From positions 372,001 to 436,000 of the forward strand of contig JBPOFA010000003.1 in assembly GCA_051251595.1 (NCBI GenBank): DNA of 64,000 nt, read 5' to 3'. The notes under the pieces were generated by a model that ran no database searches, was not told the origin of the DNA, and saw only the letters and a program-made list of their open reading frames with translations. The position numbers were made by a program, and so were the translations under genes. The stretch is from NORP110 sp051251595. GTDB lineage: Bacteria > Pseudomonadota > Alphaproteobacteria > Rhodobacterales > Rhodobacteraceae. Below, piece after piece: positions 8,783-16,654 of this stretch (positions within the stretch are counted from its first letter, which is position 1; each line of letters starts with the position of its first letter).

Positions 8783-9069
8783 ATGTATGAAAAAGCCGCT
8801 GACGCTATTACAGACCTTTACCAAGAAAACGCCTTGTCTTGGGTTGATCTGCGGGGGCAAACACTCTTTGAACAGCCTTGGTTGGATCAATTTCTTGCAC
8901 TCACGCTGAAAGGCGAGCTAAAATTTTGGATATTGGTTGGGTCTCGGGGCAACCGATTGCGGGGTATTTTATTGACAACGCTTGCCGCATCACCGGCGTT
9001 GATGGTGCTGCCGGACTGATCGGCATCGCTCGGGAGAACTTTCCCGATCAAAAAATGGATAACCGCTGA
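8783..9069 (+). pseudogene. class I SAM methyltransferase, frameshifted and 3'-truncated
   Basis: The first ~45 codons (MYEKAADAITDLYQENALSW ... FEQPWLDQFLALTLKGEL) match the start of small class I methyltransferases. The continuation (AKILDIGWVSGQPIAGYFID ... GVDGAAGLIGIARENFP), which contains the SAM-binding motif, lies in a different frame, so a single-base indel has occurred around 8920-8935, near AAAATTTT. The SAM motif itself is altered: the usual GCGSG reads GWVSG. The second frame stops at 9069, just before repeat copy 2, giving about 95 of the usual ~200 residues. It is therefore a remnant and not functional. Confidence 0.75.
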
Positions 9070-9090
9070 TATGCGCAAGCTGCCGTCATT

Positions 9091-9274
9091 GGGGAAATAA
9101 TCAGTCCTGAGTGCTGCCCGTCATGCTGGCTTGGCGCGGGTTTTAACCGGCTCTTAGATGGGTAGGATCAATCTTTGCATGGTTGCTACCCGCACTGAAC
9201 CCGTCACCGGGTAAAACCGTCTGATTACGGCATTGAGCCCAATCCCCAGATTCTGCGTATTGCCCGAACATCTG
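9091..9274 (+). repeat. direct repeat copy 2
   Basis: This is the second copy of the sequence at 8217-8401, offset by 874 bp (873 bp after a one-base indel near 9243). It begins with the same GGGGAAATAATCAG that contains the tex stop codon in copy 1, although no tex reading frame leads into it here. The left arm of the terminator has diverged (GAGTGCTGCC in place of GCGCCAAGCC). It lies beyond the 3' end of the leftward phosphatidyltransferase gene. Confidence 0.85.
9160..9230 (+). ncRNA. candidate structured RNA element, copy 2
   Basis: The same three hairpins as in copy 1 can be drawn. The first (GGGTAG/CTACCC) is unchanged, the second is ACCCG/CGGGT (9199-9203 with 9208-9212) and the third pairs C9217 with G9230. 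Relative to copy 1, one G-C pair has become C-G and one U-G pair has become C-G, while the innermost pair of the third stem is lost. The orientation is uncertain. Confidence 0.35.
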
Positions 9275-9332
9275 ATATCCACAACGTAACCTGCTTTCTT
9301 GCGCGGTGGATATGCGCCCGTCTGTCCCAAAC

Positions 9333-9983
9333 TTATAGGAGTTTCCAACCATAGATAGCCGTTACGGCGAACGTGTAGGTCGCGAGCAAGACAACGTTTA
9401 CAGGATTGCCCGAAAGTTTTGGGGTCTTGATTTGAGAGACGTTCAAGGCTGCAAGACACAGGCCTGCGACTGCAAGAATGATGGCGAAAGTTGGTTGGCT
9501 GAAATAACCGGAAAACATAAAAAGAAACACAAAGAAGATGCTGTTGTTATCAATAGCCAAGCCAGTGTACTTGGCGTCACCTGACAAGCCAAACGTGCTG
9601 AAGTAACTCAGTCGGACGGCACCGAAAACAAGCATAATAAATGCGATCGGCAAGAATGCTGGATTGAAATCACTATAGCTCAGGACCAAAAGCGAGGGGG
9701 TCACACCGTAGCTGACAATATCGATGAGCAAATCAAGTTGCCCACCGAATTGACGGTCGGCCCCCGTGCGCCCCTTCATCTTGCGTGCAATCAACCCATC
9801 TGCCCAATCAAACCCAACCGCCCAGATCATTCCAATCATAGCGGCTGCGTAGACACCGGTGATCAAGAAATAAATTGCCAACAATGTGCATCCGAGGCCT
9901 GCCAGAGAACATAAATTGGGCAGGTCTTTGATGTAGGACAGGATTGGTCTTGTCGGCACGTCCGCTGCGTTCTCGATTGTCAT
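9333..9983 (-). CDS. CDP-alcohol phosphatidyltransferase (PssA-like)
   Basis: The 216-residue integral membrane protein carries the family signature D-x2-D-G-x2-A-R-x8-13-G-x3-D-x3-D, seen as DWADGLIARK ... GGQLDLLID at about residues 59-88. These Asp residues bind the divalent metals that activate the CDP-linked donor. About seven hydrophobic segments follow. The general reaction joins CDP-diacylglycerol to an alcohol, or transfers a CDP-linked head group to a lipid. Residues after the motif (SYGVTPSLLVLSY) resemble phosphatidylserine synthases, but head-group specificity cannot be assigned. It is divergent from a nucleotidyltransferase gene starting at 10227, which suggests that pathway makes the activated donor. 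Confidence 0.8.
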   Translation of the reverse strand: MTIENAADVPTRPILSYIKDLPNLCSLAGLGCTLLAIYFLITGVYAAAMIGMIWAVGFDWADGLIARKMKGRTGADRQFGGQLDLLIDIVSYGVTPSLLVLSYSDFNPAFLPIAFIMLVFGAVRLSYFSTFGLSGDAKYTGLAIDNNSIFFVFLFMFSGYFSQPTFAIILAVAGLCLAALNVSQIKTPKLSGNPVNVVLLATYTFAVTAIYGWKLL

Positions 9984-10226
9984 GGCAAGTCCTTTGCGTT
10001 AAGTGGTCTGATGCTTCGTCGATGTTCGACAAGCACTCTCTCACTTTCCACTCTGCGTGTATTTGAAACATGTAGCATGCAGACACCTACCCGCCCCAGC
10101 CCTGCGATGTTCTGGAGCGTTCTCTGCTTAATTGTATGAAACTACTGAATAAATGTCGTGCGTTCGTGGATTTCAGATCCCGTACGCTAGCATCGTTTAT
10201 GGGTATGCAACAGGACATAATAAATC

Positions 10227-10646
10227 ATGATCGTTTACACCGTCGGCACGTTTGACCTTCTTCATGTTGGTCACCTCGCATTATTGAACCATTGCAAGAG
10301 CTTAGGTGATGTTCTCGCCGTTGGCGTCGCTTCCGACGAAGTCGTGAATATGTACAAACCCAACGTTCCTGTCGTGCCGCTGGATCAACGGATAGAAATG
10401 CTCGAAGCGTTAAGTTGTGTTGATATTGTCCGCCCCTATCACGAACTGGAATACGTTTCGGGCTGCAAAGCCTTAGACGTAGACATCTTTGTTGTCGGCG
10501 AGGACTGGGGAAGCAAGCCTCACAATCTGGATGTGGATGCGTATCTCCACAACATGGGCAAACAGATTATTCAGGTGACTTACAACCCAAGGACATCGTC
10601 GACGCGGATCAAACAAATGGTCATGGCACAAACGGCGGCGCAATGA
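10227..10646 (+). CDS. cytidylyltransferase-family nucleotidyltransferase
   Basis: This 139-residue protein is a compact Rossmann-fold nucleotidyltransferase of the glycerol-3-phosphate cytidylyltransferase (TagD)/RfaE type. It shows TVGTFDLLHVGH with the nucleotide-binding HxGH at residues 15-18, VGVASDEVV, GEDWGSKPH, and the C-terminal RTSSTRIK, equivalent to the family's RTxGxSTT/I signature. Such enzymes couple CTP (or ATP) to a phosphorylated alcohol or sugar. AGGAC lies upstream. Its stop overlaps the following oxygenase gene (ATGA), and the CDP-alcohol phosphatidyltransferase is divergent 240 bp away. The substrate is unknown; phosphoglycerol or another phospho-alcohol is plausible. 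Confidence 0.8.
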   Translation: MIVYTVGTFDLLHVGHLALLNHCKSLGDVLAVGVASDEVVNMYKPNVPVVPLDQRIEMLEALSCVDIVRPYHELEYVSGCKALDVDIFVVGEDWGSKPHNLDVDAYLHNMGKQIIQVTYNPRTSSTRIKQMVMAQTAAQ

Positions 10647-11194
10647 TGTCCCCATACTCCATGCCGAACGCCTTCAGTGTTGTGGAGTGCGAACGGATCA
10701 TTGCCGATATTTCGTCGAGACCAAAGAGCGAAGCACTGCTTGTCGGTAAGACCCGTGACCATAACCAGCGCCGCGCAGAACTGGTTTGGACAGATAAGGT
10801 CGATGGTATGGGGTGGGTCATGGAGCGGCTTATTGACCTTGTGCGTCTATCAAACCGCGATTGGTTTGACTTTGATCTGCGAGAGTTCGCAGAAAGTCCT
10901 CAGGTGGCGACCTACAAGGCGGAGTCTGGGGGGCATTTTGCATGGCATTCGGATATCGGTGATGGGCCGCTTGCGAGACAACGAAAACTTACCCTAGTTT
11001 TGCAGCTCAGCACTTCGAAATCCTACGAAGGCGGTGATTTGCAGATTATGCCAAGTGCAAATGTTTGGACCGCCAATCGTGATCAAGGCTGCGTCTGTAT
11101 TTTTCCGAGCTTTTCCTTGCATCAAGTTACGCCCGTAACGAATGGAATACGTCATTCTTTAACGGTGTGGGCGCATGGCCCTTCTTTGCGCTAA
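10643..11194 (+). CDS. 2-oxoglutarate/Fe(II) oxygenase, prolyl 4-hydroxylase-like
   Basis: The 183-residue protein has the facial triad of 2OG-Fe(II) dioxygenases: HSD at about residues 99-101 (GGHFAWHSDIGDG), a distal His in FPSFSLHQVTPV, and the 2OG-binding Arg in GIRHSLTVWAHG. The spacing and the motif LQLSTSKSYEGGDLQI match PKHD/P4H-type oxygenases, which hydroxylate small molecules or protein side chains. Start ATG overlaps the nucleotidyltransferase stop by 4 bp, so the two are co-translated. The grouping with a nucleotidyltransferase and a CDP-alcohol phosphatidyltransferase suggests hydroxylation of a lipid head group or its precursor, an inference only. Confidence 0.8.
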   Translation: MMSPYSMPNAFSVVECERIIADISSRPKSEALLVGKTRDHNQRRAELVWTDKVDGMGWVMERLIDLVRLSNRDWFDFDLREFAESPQVATYKAESGGHFAWHSDIGDGPLARQRKLTLVLQLSTSKSYEGGDLQIMPSANVWTANRDQGCVCIFPSFSLHQVTPVTNGIRHSLTVWAHGPSLR

Positions 11195-11344
11195 CAACCG
11201 GCCGCGAGCGGGGGCATCGGAATGCACGGGGCCGTCGCAACCATTTGAGTAACCTTCGGCCAAAAGCTGGCATGGAGATTGGACTGTTGCAGGGCAACTC
11301 TATCTTAGCCACACTTTTCGCCAGACTTTGGTCTGGGGTAAGGC

Positions 11345-11369
11345 TGCCGGGGAGGCCCGGCAACCTTTT
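11345..11369. terminator. probable terminator between convergent genes
   Basis: A 7-bp stem TGCCGGG (11345-11351) with CCCGGCA (11356-11362) and a four-base loop is followed on the plus strand by ACCTTTTA. It lies between the plus-strand oxygenase gene and the leftward catabolic operon, 18 bases beyond the latter's last stop, and may serve both. Confidence 0.5.
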
Positions 11370-11380
11370 ATGTGCATCGC

Positions 11381-12580
11381 CTAATCAAAGAAATCGCTGT
11401 CGCCTTCGGTCAGGTACTTCCGGGCCTCTTTTTCGATCAGGTTGACGCCCAGTCCAGGACGATCCGGCACGTCGATCAAGCCGTTCTTAACGGGGACCCC
11501 GTCGAAGCCTTCGGTGATATCGTACCAGAACGGCTCAAACCGGGCCGGGTATTCAAAGGCCATAAAGTTGTCGGGCAGGGTGGCGCTGACCTGAATGAGC
11601 GCTGCCAATCCAAAGATGCCATTCGCCGTGCCATGGGGCGCAATCGCGATGCCGTGCAGATCGGCATGTTCGGCCACCCATTTGATTTCAGCAAGCCCGC
11701 CCACGTCACACGGGTCAGGGCCGATGACGTTGACCGCGTGGCTTTCGATCAGGTGTTTGTAGTTCTGGCGCAGATAGATTTGCTCGCCCGTGTGGATCGG
11801 TGTCGTCGTGGCATGGGTGACATCGTGGTAAACGTCATGGTTCACGAAAGGAGAGTAATCGCCCGTGATCGTGTCTTCGATCCACAAGAGGTTCAGATGC
11901 TCTACCGCGCGCGCGAATTTCAGCGCGTCCAGCGGCATATAACCCGGCCCCGCATCCACGGCCATGCCGATGCCTTTGCCCAAGGTCTCTTTTGCGGCCG
12001 TCACGCAGGCGACGAGGTGGTCCATGCCTTCTTCGGTCATGACGCCTTTGTGGGGATAGGGGAAGGGCGCGTCGTGCTGGACTTCTCCGTAAAAGAAATT
12101 GGGGAAATCACTGACCATCGAGGAATGGAAAGATGTGGGCAGTTTGAACATCGTAAAGCCTTCGGGCAGGGATTTGCCGTATTCCGCCCATTTTACGTAA
12201 TCCTCGGGGGTGTGGCCGACGCCCAGCTCTTGTTGATAGAGCGTGCGATAGGTGCGCACCTGATCGCGGACCTTGCCACCCAAAAGCCGGTAGACGGGCG
12301 TGTTCAGGGCCTTGCCAGCAATATCCCAGAGCGCGTGTTCAATCGCGCTGACCGCAGAGCCGAAAGGTTTGAACCCGCCGCGTACCCGTATCCGGCGCAT
12401 GACCCGTTCCACGTTGAGCGGGTCCTGACCGACGATCCAGTCTTTGAGCTGCAGCACAATGGGTTGCAGATAGGGCTTGGGCGTTTCGATCTGGCTCCAG
12501 CCGGTGATGCCTTCATCCGTAACAATACGAATGACAGGGCTGTTTGCGATTACGGCGCATTTTAGATCGATGATCTTCAC
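11381..12580 (-). CDS. mandelate racemase/muconate lactonizing-type enzyme (enolase superfamily), copy 2
   Basis: The 399-residue protein is a close paralogue of the product of 13373-14572. The enolase-superfamily metal ligands appear as Asp in MAVDAGPGY, Glu in LLWIEDTITG and Glu in HTGEQIY; a His in IAPHGTANG sits at the usual catalytic position of the barrel. These enzymes abstract the alpha-proton of a carboxylate, usually to dehydrate a sugar acid. GTG start with GGAGA about eight bases upstream. It is the last gene of a leftward operon with an ABC sugar importer and an RraA-like protein. Having two paralogues may mean that two stereoisomers or two successive substrates are handled. Confidence 0.85.
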   Translation of the reverse strand: MKIIDLKCAVIANSPVIRIVTDEGITGWSQIETPKPYLQPIVLQLKDWIVGQDPLNVERVMRRIRVRGGFKPFGSAVSAIEHALWDIAGKALNTPVYRLLGGKVRDQVRTYRTLYQQELGVGHTPEDYVKWAEYGKSLPEGFTMFKLPTSFHSSMVSDFPNFFYGEVQHDAPFPYPHKGVMTEEGMDHLVACVTAAKETLGKGIGMAVDAGPGYMPLDALKFARAVEHLNLLWIEDTITGDYSPFVNHDVYHDVTHATTTPIHTGEQIYLRQNYKHLIESHAVNVIGPDPCDVGGLAEIKWVAEHADLHGIAIAPHGTANGIFGLAALIQVSATLPDNFMAFEYPARFEPFWYDITEGFDGVPVKNGLIDVPDRPGLGVNLIEKEARKYLTEGDSDFFD

Positions 12581-12632
12581 CGCGGGTCTCCTTCAAATTG
12601 ATTTGGGTGGGGCCGGGCCCCGAAAATGCGGG

Positions 12633-13376
12633 TTAATCCTTGGCCTCTTGCGCGGCTTTCCAGTCGCGGTATTCGGCTTCGGCCTCTTCTGAAAGCGGGT
12701 AATAGCGACGCAGATCGCCGCCCTCGCTGAGTTTGAGGCGCGAAAACTCTTCCCATTCCACATGGGATGTTGCGCGTTCCAGCAGGCGGTCTACATAGGC
12801 GACGGGCACCACCACCGCACCGTCATCATCGGCAATCATGATGTCGCCCGGGGCCACATAGCAATTGCCACAGGCAATCGGCACGTTGACCGCATAGGGG
12901 AAGATATCGCGCTGCGTGTGATAGTTCGGCGTGACGCCTTTGATCCAACAGCCGATATCGACCTCTTGGATATTGGGCCAGTCGCGCAGGCTGCCGTCGA
13001 TCACAACGCCCTGTCCGCCGCGCCCCTTTAGATAGGTCATCATCATTTCGCCAAACACGCCGCTGTCCATTTTGCCGCGCGCATCGACGACGACGACATC
13101 CCCGGATTGCGCATGGTAAAGCGCGTGGCGGTGCAGCTGCTTTTCCGGGTCAGTGTATTCATCGTCCTGATAGACATCTTCGCGCAGGGGCATGAATTGC
13201 AGCGTGATGGCCGGTCCGACGATGGATTTTCCCGGCGTCCAGCTGGTCACCCCTTCAATATGGGTGTTGCGCACCCCAAGGCGGTGCAATTCGGCTGCGG
13301 CGGTTGCGGCGCCGATGCCTTTGAGGGCTTCGATCACTGCTGGGTCTGGGCGCGTAATATCGGGCGTATGTGTCAT
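12633..13376 (-). CDS. RraA family protein (probable 4-hydroxy-4-methyl-2-oxoglutarate aldolase-type enzyme)
   Basis: This 247-residue protein belongs to the RraA/HMG-aldolase fold. Motifs are LGVRNTHIEGV, VDARGKMDSGVFGEMM and the active-site loop GVVIDGSLRDWPNI with the Arg-Asp pair, then ADDDGAVVVP, the metal-site region. Catabolic members cleave or decarboxylate 2-oxo-4-hydroxy acids; E. coli RraA, the RNase E inhibitor, is shorter. Its position between two enolase-superfamily dehydratases suggests it cleaves the 2-keto-3-deoxy acid they would produce. The start overlaps the stop of the upstream gene (ATGA). Confidence 0.8.
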   Translation of the reverse strand: MTHTPDITRPDPAVIEALKGIGAATAAAELHRLGVRNTHIEGVTSWTPGKSIVGPAITLQFMPLREDVYQDDEYTDPEKQLHRHALYHAQSGDVVVVDARGKMDSGVFGEMMMTYLKGRGGQGVVIDGSLRDWPNIQEVDIGCWIKGVTPNYHTQRDIFPYAVNVPIACGNCYVAPGDIMIADDDGAVVVPVAYVDRLLERATSHVEWEEFSRLKLSEGGDLRRYYPLSEEAEAEYRDWKAAQEAKD

Positions 13377-14572
13377 TCAAAAAAGTCCTTATCGTCTTCT
13401 TTTAAATAGGGTTGCGTACGGTCTGCGTTCAGGTCGACCCCCATTCCGGGGCGGTCCCACACTTTGATCATCCCGTCCTTAACAAGAGGGTCGGGCAATC
13501 CGTCGACGATGTCAAACCACCAGTCCGGTTTGCCCGTCGGCAGTTCGAACCCGATATAGTTTTGCGGCATCGTGGCACAGACCTGCACAAGGGCTGCCAG
13601 CCCCAACAGCCCGTTCCCGGTGCCGTGTGGGGCCATCATGATCCCGTGCAGATCGGCATATTCTGCGATCCATTTGATTTCGGCCAATCCGCCAACGTCG
13701 CAGGGGTCCGGGCCGATCACATTGACCGCGTGGCCTTCGATCAGGGATTTGAAATTCTGGCGCAGATAAATCTGTTCGCCGGTGTGGATCGGGGTCGTGG
13801 TGGCATGTGTGACATCGTGATAGACATCAGCGTTAACCCAAGGGGTGTAATCCCCGGTGATCATATCTTCCAGCCACATCAGATTGAACGGCTCTACCGC
13901 GCGGGCGAATTTCAAGGCGTCGATCGCGGTAAAGCCCGGCCCGCAATCCAGCGCCAGACCAACCTCATCCCCAAGAACGTCTTTGATCGCTGCGACACAG
14001 TCGATCATATGTTTCATGCCGCGTTCTGTGATCAGGCCGCTGGTTGTAAACCCGTGGAACGGGTTTGGTGCGGTCCTTTCGCCGTAGTGGAAATTAGGAA
14101 ACTGATCTTTCATCGGGCTGTGAAAGCCGACCCCCATTTTAACGAAAGAAAAGCCATGCGGCAGATCCTTCATCTGTTGGGCGGCTTTGGCATAATCTTC
14201 GGGATTTGTGCCGGTCATTTCAGTGCGGATAGCACCGTTATAGACGCGCACCTGGTCCCTGACCTTGCCGCCAAGCAGTTTGTAGACGGGAACACCGGCG
14301 GCCTTTCCGGCAATATCCCAAAGCGCATGTTCGATCATGCTGATCGCAGCCCCCCAGGGTTTGAACGCGCCGCGTTTGCGGATGCGCAGCATGACGCGTT
14401 CGACATCTGTCGGGTTCTGTCCCATGATCGCGTCTTTGAAATGAAGCACGAAGGGTTTGAGGAAGGGCTTGAAATATTCCCCCTCGCCATAACCGGAAAT
14501 TCCTTCATCCGTTATGATACGCACAATCGGGTTGTCCCCGATCACTGCGCATTTCACATCTATGATTTTCAT
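13373..14572 (-). CDS. mandelate racemase/muconate lactonizing-type enzyme (enolase superfamily), copy 1
   Basis: 399 residues. The N-terminal capping domain (MKIIDVKCAVIGDNPIVRI) is followed by a barrel with metal ligands Asp209 (LALDCG), Glu235 (WLEDMITGDY) and Glu266 (HTGEQIY), and His316 (APHGTGNG). The motif CDVGGLAEIKWIAEYADLHG is typical of acid-sugar dehydratases in the superfamily. I cannot assign the substrate. It is placed directly after the transporter ATPase gene and overlaps the RraA gene by 4 bp, so it probably acts on the imported compound. AGGA lies just upstream of the ATG. It shares most of its length with the product of 11381-12580, indicating an old tandem duplication interrupted by the RraA gene. 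Confidence 0.85.
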   Translation of the reverse strand: MKIIDVKCAVIGDNPIVRIITDEGISGYGEGEYFKPFLKPFVLHFKDAIMGQNPTDVERVMLRIRKRGAFKPWGAAISMIEHALWDIAGKAAGVPVYKLLGGKVRDQVRVYNGAIRTEMTGTNPEDYAKAAQQMKDLPHGFSFVKMGVGFHSPMKDQFPNFHYGERTAPNPFHGFTTSGLITERGMKHMIDCVAAIKDVLGDEVGLALDCGPGFTAIDALKFARAVEPFNLMWLEDMITGDYTPWVNADVYHDVTHATTTPIHTGEQIYLRQNFKSLIEGHAVNVIGPDPCDVGGLAEIKWIAEYADLHGIMMAPHGTGNGLLGLAALVQVCATMPQNYIGFELPTGKPDWWFDIVDGLPDPLVKDGMIKVWDRPGMGVDLNADRTQPYLKEDDKDFFE

Positions 14573-14675
14573 TGCTTTTGTCCTGAAAAGGAGGGGCCCA
14601 AGACCGTGCTTGGTTCATTTGGTTTAAGTGTGTCCCGGTGCGACCGGGGCGCTTTGTGAGGGTGAAAATTTCGTG

Positions 14676-15770
14676 TCAGGTGGTGGCAAGCCTTTGTTCT
14701 GTGGCAGAATCAAACATGTGCAAGTGGTCCTGATCGAATTCGATCCAGATCGGTTGATCTGCGGTGATGCGGCGCTGTGGATCGCAGCTGATCACAAAGG
14801 TCGCGCCGCCAACATCCACATGCACATAAGTCAGGTCGCCCGTTGGTTCGACGGTAAAGACACGCCCGGGGATGCTGCCGGCGGTGGCGGCGTCATGCAG
14901 CATCAGGCTGCTGTGTCGTGCGCCCAGCACAATCCCCGGCCCAGAGGCCTGGCGCGCACAGGCCGCCATTCTTGGCGTCAGCGCAAGTTCCCACTTGTCA
15001 CCCGTTGCAAAAATCGTTCCGTCGCGTTCGGCGGTCGAGGCCTCTAGCAGGTTCATGGCGGGGCTGCCGACGAAACTGGCGACAAAGGTGTTTGCAGGCT
15101 CATTAAATATCCGTTCCGGAGAGTCATATTGCTGCAAGACGCCGCCGCTCATCACGGCCATTTTGTCGGCCATGGTCATGGCTTCCAACTGGTCATGGGT
15201 GACATAAAGGATCGTCGCACCAAGGTTTTGGTGAAAGCGTTTCAGCTCTGCCCGCATCTGCACGCGCAGCTTGGCATCCAGATTGGACAGGGGTTCATCC
15301 ATTAGGAACACTTGCGGATCGCGCACAAGAGCCCGGCCAAGCGCGACACGTTGCTGTTGGCCGCCCGAAAGCTCTCGCGGGTGGCGATCCAGGAGATGGG
15401 TGATTTCCAACAGCTTTGCGGCCTCGTCGACCTTTTCGTTCAGCTGCTTGGCCGGCATCTTGCGCATCTTGAGCGGAAACCCCAGATTTTGGCGCACGGT
15501 TTTATTGGGGTAGAGCGCATAGTTCTGGAACACCATCGCGATGTCGCGGTCTTTTGGATCCAGATCATTGATCACCTTGCCAGAGACTTTGATTTCCCCA
15601 TCCGTCAACTCAAGCAACCCGGCCATCAGGTTAAGCGTTGTCGTCTTGCCGCAGCCCGACGGGCCGACAAGGGCCACGAATTCACCGTCTTCAACAGTGA
15701 AAGAAACGTCTTTTACGGCTTCGAAACTGCCATAGTTCTTGACGACATTTCGGAATTCCACTTGCGCCAT
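14676..15770 (-). CDS. sugar ABC importer ATP-binding protein (UgpC/MsmK type)
   Basis: 364 residues with Walker A GPSGCGKTTTL (about residue 36), signature LSGGQQQRVALGRAL, Walker B VFLMDEPLSNLDA, switch His in YVTHDQLEAM, and a C-terminal TOBE regulatory domain of about 120 residues with SRGARHSS-like and ISCDPQRRITADQPIWIEF regions. This architecture is that of ATPases serving MalFGK-type (CUT1) carbohydrate importers. It lies downstream of both permease genes and the binding-protein gene in the same orientation, so the importer is complete. GGAG precedes the start. Confidence 0.9.
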   Translation of the reverse strand: MAQVEFRNVVKNYGSFEAVKDVSFTVEDGEFVALVGPSGCGKTTTLNLMAGLLELTDGEIKVSGKVINDLDPKDRDIAMVFQNYALYPNKTVRQNLGFPLKMRKMPAKQLNEKVDEAAKLLEITHLLDRHPRELSGGQQQRVALGRALVRDPQVFLMDEPLSNLDAKLRVQMRAELKRFHQNLGATILYVTHDQLEAMTMADKMAVMSGGVLQQYDSPERIFNEPANTFVASFVGSPAMNLLEASTAERDGTIFATGDKWELALTPRMAACARQASGPGIVLGARHSSLMLHDAATAGSIPGRVFTVEPTGDLTYVHVDVGGATFVISCDPQRRITADQPIWIEFDQDHLHMFDSATEQRLATT

Positions 15771-15808
15771 TTAGGTCTCCGCTTTCTTGGTTGGTGTGGT
15801 GGCTTTGA

Positions 15809-16654
15809 TCATGCTTTGACCGCCCCTTCGGTCAGGGCCCGCACAAAGTATTTCTGCAGCACAAGGAACATGACAACGACGGGCACGCTCATGATAAAAG
15901 AGGCGGCCATCAGCCCGGGCCAGTTGGTGGCATATTCGGTAAAGAACCGTTGCAAGCCGACCGGCAGTGTCAGTTTCTCATCATCATTCAGGAAGGTGAG
16001 CGCGTAGACATATTCGTTCCAGGCCGTGATGAAAGAATAGATCGCCGTGGCGATAATGCCGGGCGCCGAAAGCGGCATCACCACCATGTAGAACGCCTGA
16101 AACCTTGTACATCCATCCATGCGGGCGGCTTGTTCCAGCTCTACCGGGATGTTGTCGTAAAACCCTTTGAGCAACCAGATCGACAGGGGCAGGCCAAAGG
16201 TCAGATAGGTGATGATCAGCGATGAATAGGTGTTCACCAGCCCCATCCAGCGCATCATGATGAACAGAGGCATCAAAAAGACGACTGCTGGAAACATGTT
16301 GCGGAACAGGACGGAAAAGAACAGCGCCTGTCTGCCGGGAAAGCGGAACCGGGCAAAGGCATAGGCGGCAGGCACCGCCACAGCGACGCCAAAAATCGTT
16401 GTCGCGGTGGAGACGTAGATTGAATTCAACATGTAGCGCAGGAACTGGCGCCCGACGTCGTTCTTGGGGGATAGCAGACGTTCATATTGTTCCAGATTTG
16501 GGTTCTGGGGAATGAACTCTGGCGGGTATTTGAGCGCGGCGAACTGCGATTTGAACGATGTAATCAACATCCAGATCATCGGAGCGACGGCAAAGATCAA
16601 AAGCACGACCAGAAAGACCCAGCCCATGACATGCCAACGGGTTACGCGTTTCAT
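15809..16654 (-). CDS. sugar ABC importer permease (MalG type)
   Basis: 281 residues from the chosen ATG at 16654 (MKRVTRWHVMGW), which has AAGGAG about eight bases upstream and overlaps the stop of the first permease by 4 bp. An open frame extends further upstream but is antisense-like and has no hydrophobic character. About six transmembrane segments and the EAA loop (EQAARMDGCTRFQAFYMVVMPLSAPG region), which docks on the ATPase, are visible. The C-terminus FVRALTEGAVKA is typical of the MalG branch of CUT1 importers. Confidence 0.9.
   Translation of the reverse strand: MKRVTRWHVMGWVFLVVLLIFAVAPMIWMLITSFKSQFAALKYPPEFIPQNPNLEQYERLLSPKNDVGRQFLRYMLNSIYVSTATTIFGVAVAVPAAYAFARFRFPGRQALFFSVLFRNMFPAVVFLMPLFIMMRWMGLVNTYSSLIITYLTFGLPLSIWLLKGFYDNIPVELEQAARMDGCTRFQAFYMVVMPLSAPGIIATAIYSFITAWNEYVYALTFLNDDEKLTLPVGLQRFFTEYATNWPGLMAASFIMSVPVVVMFLVLQKYFVRALTEGAVKA

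Noticed and set aside
9154..9459. Minus-strand 101-codon frame across repeat copy 2, ending MQRLILPI
   Set aside because: The equivalent frame in copy 1 has an in-frame stop, and the differences between copies preserve hairpins and not the peptide, so RNA or DNA structure explains the conservation better.
11372..14659. Long plus-strand frames (397 and 415 codons) antisense to the two enolase-superfamily genes
   Set aside because: The minus-strand proteins carry complete metal-ligand motifs. The plus-strand translations are rich in Arg/His/Gly repeats and show no domain. Both arise because the paralogues share codon phase.
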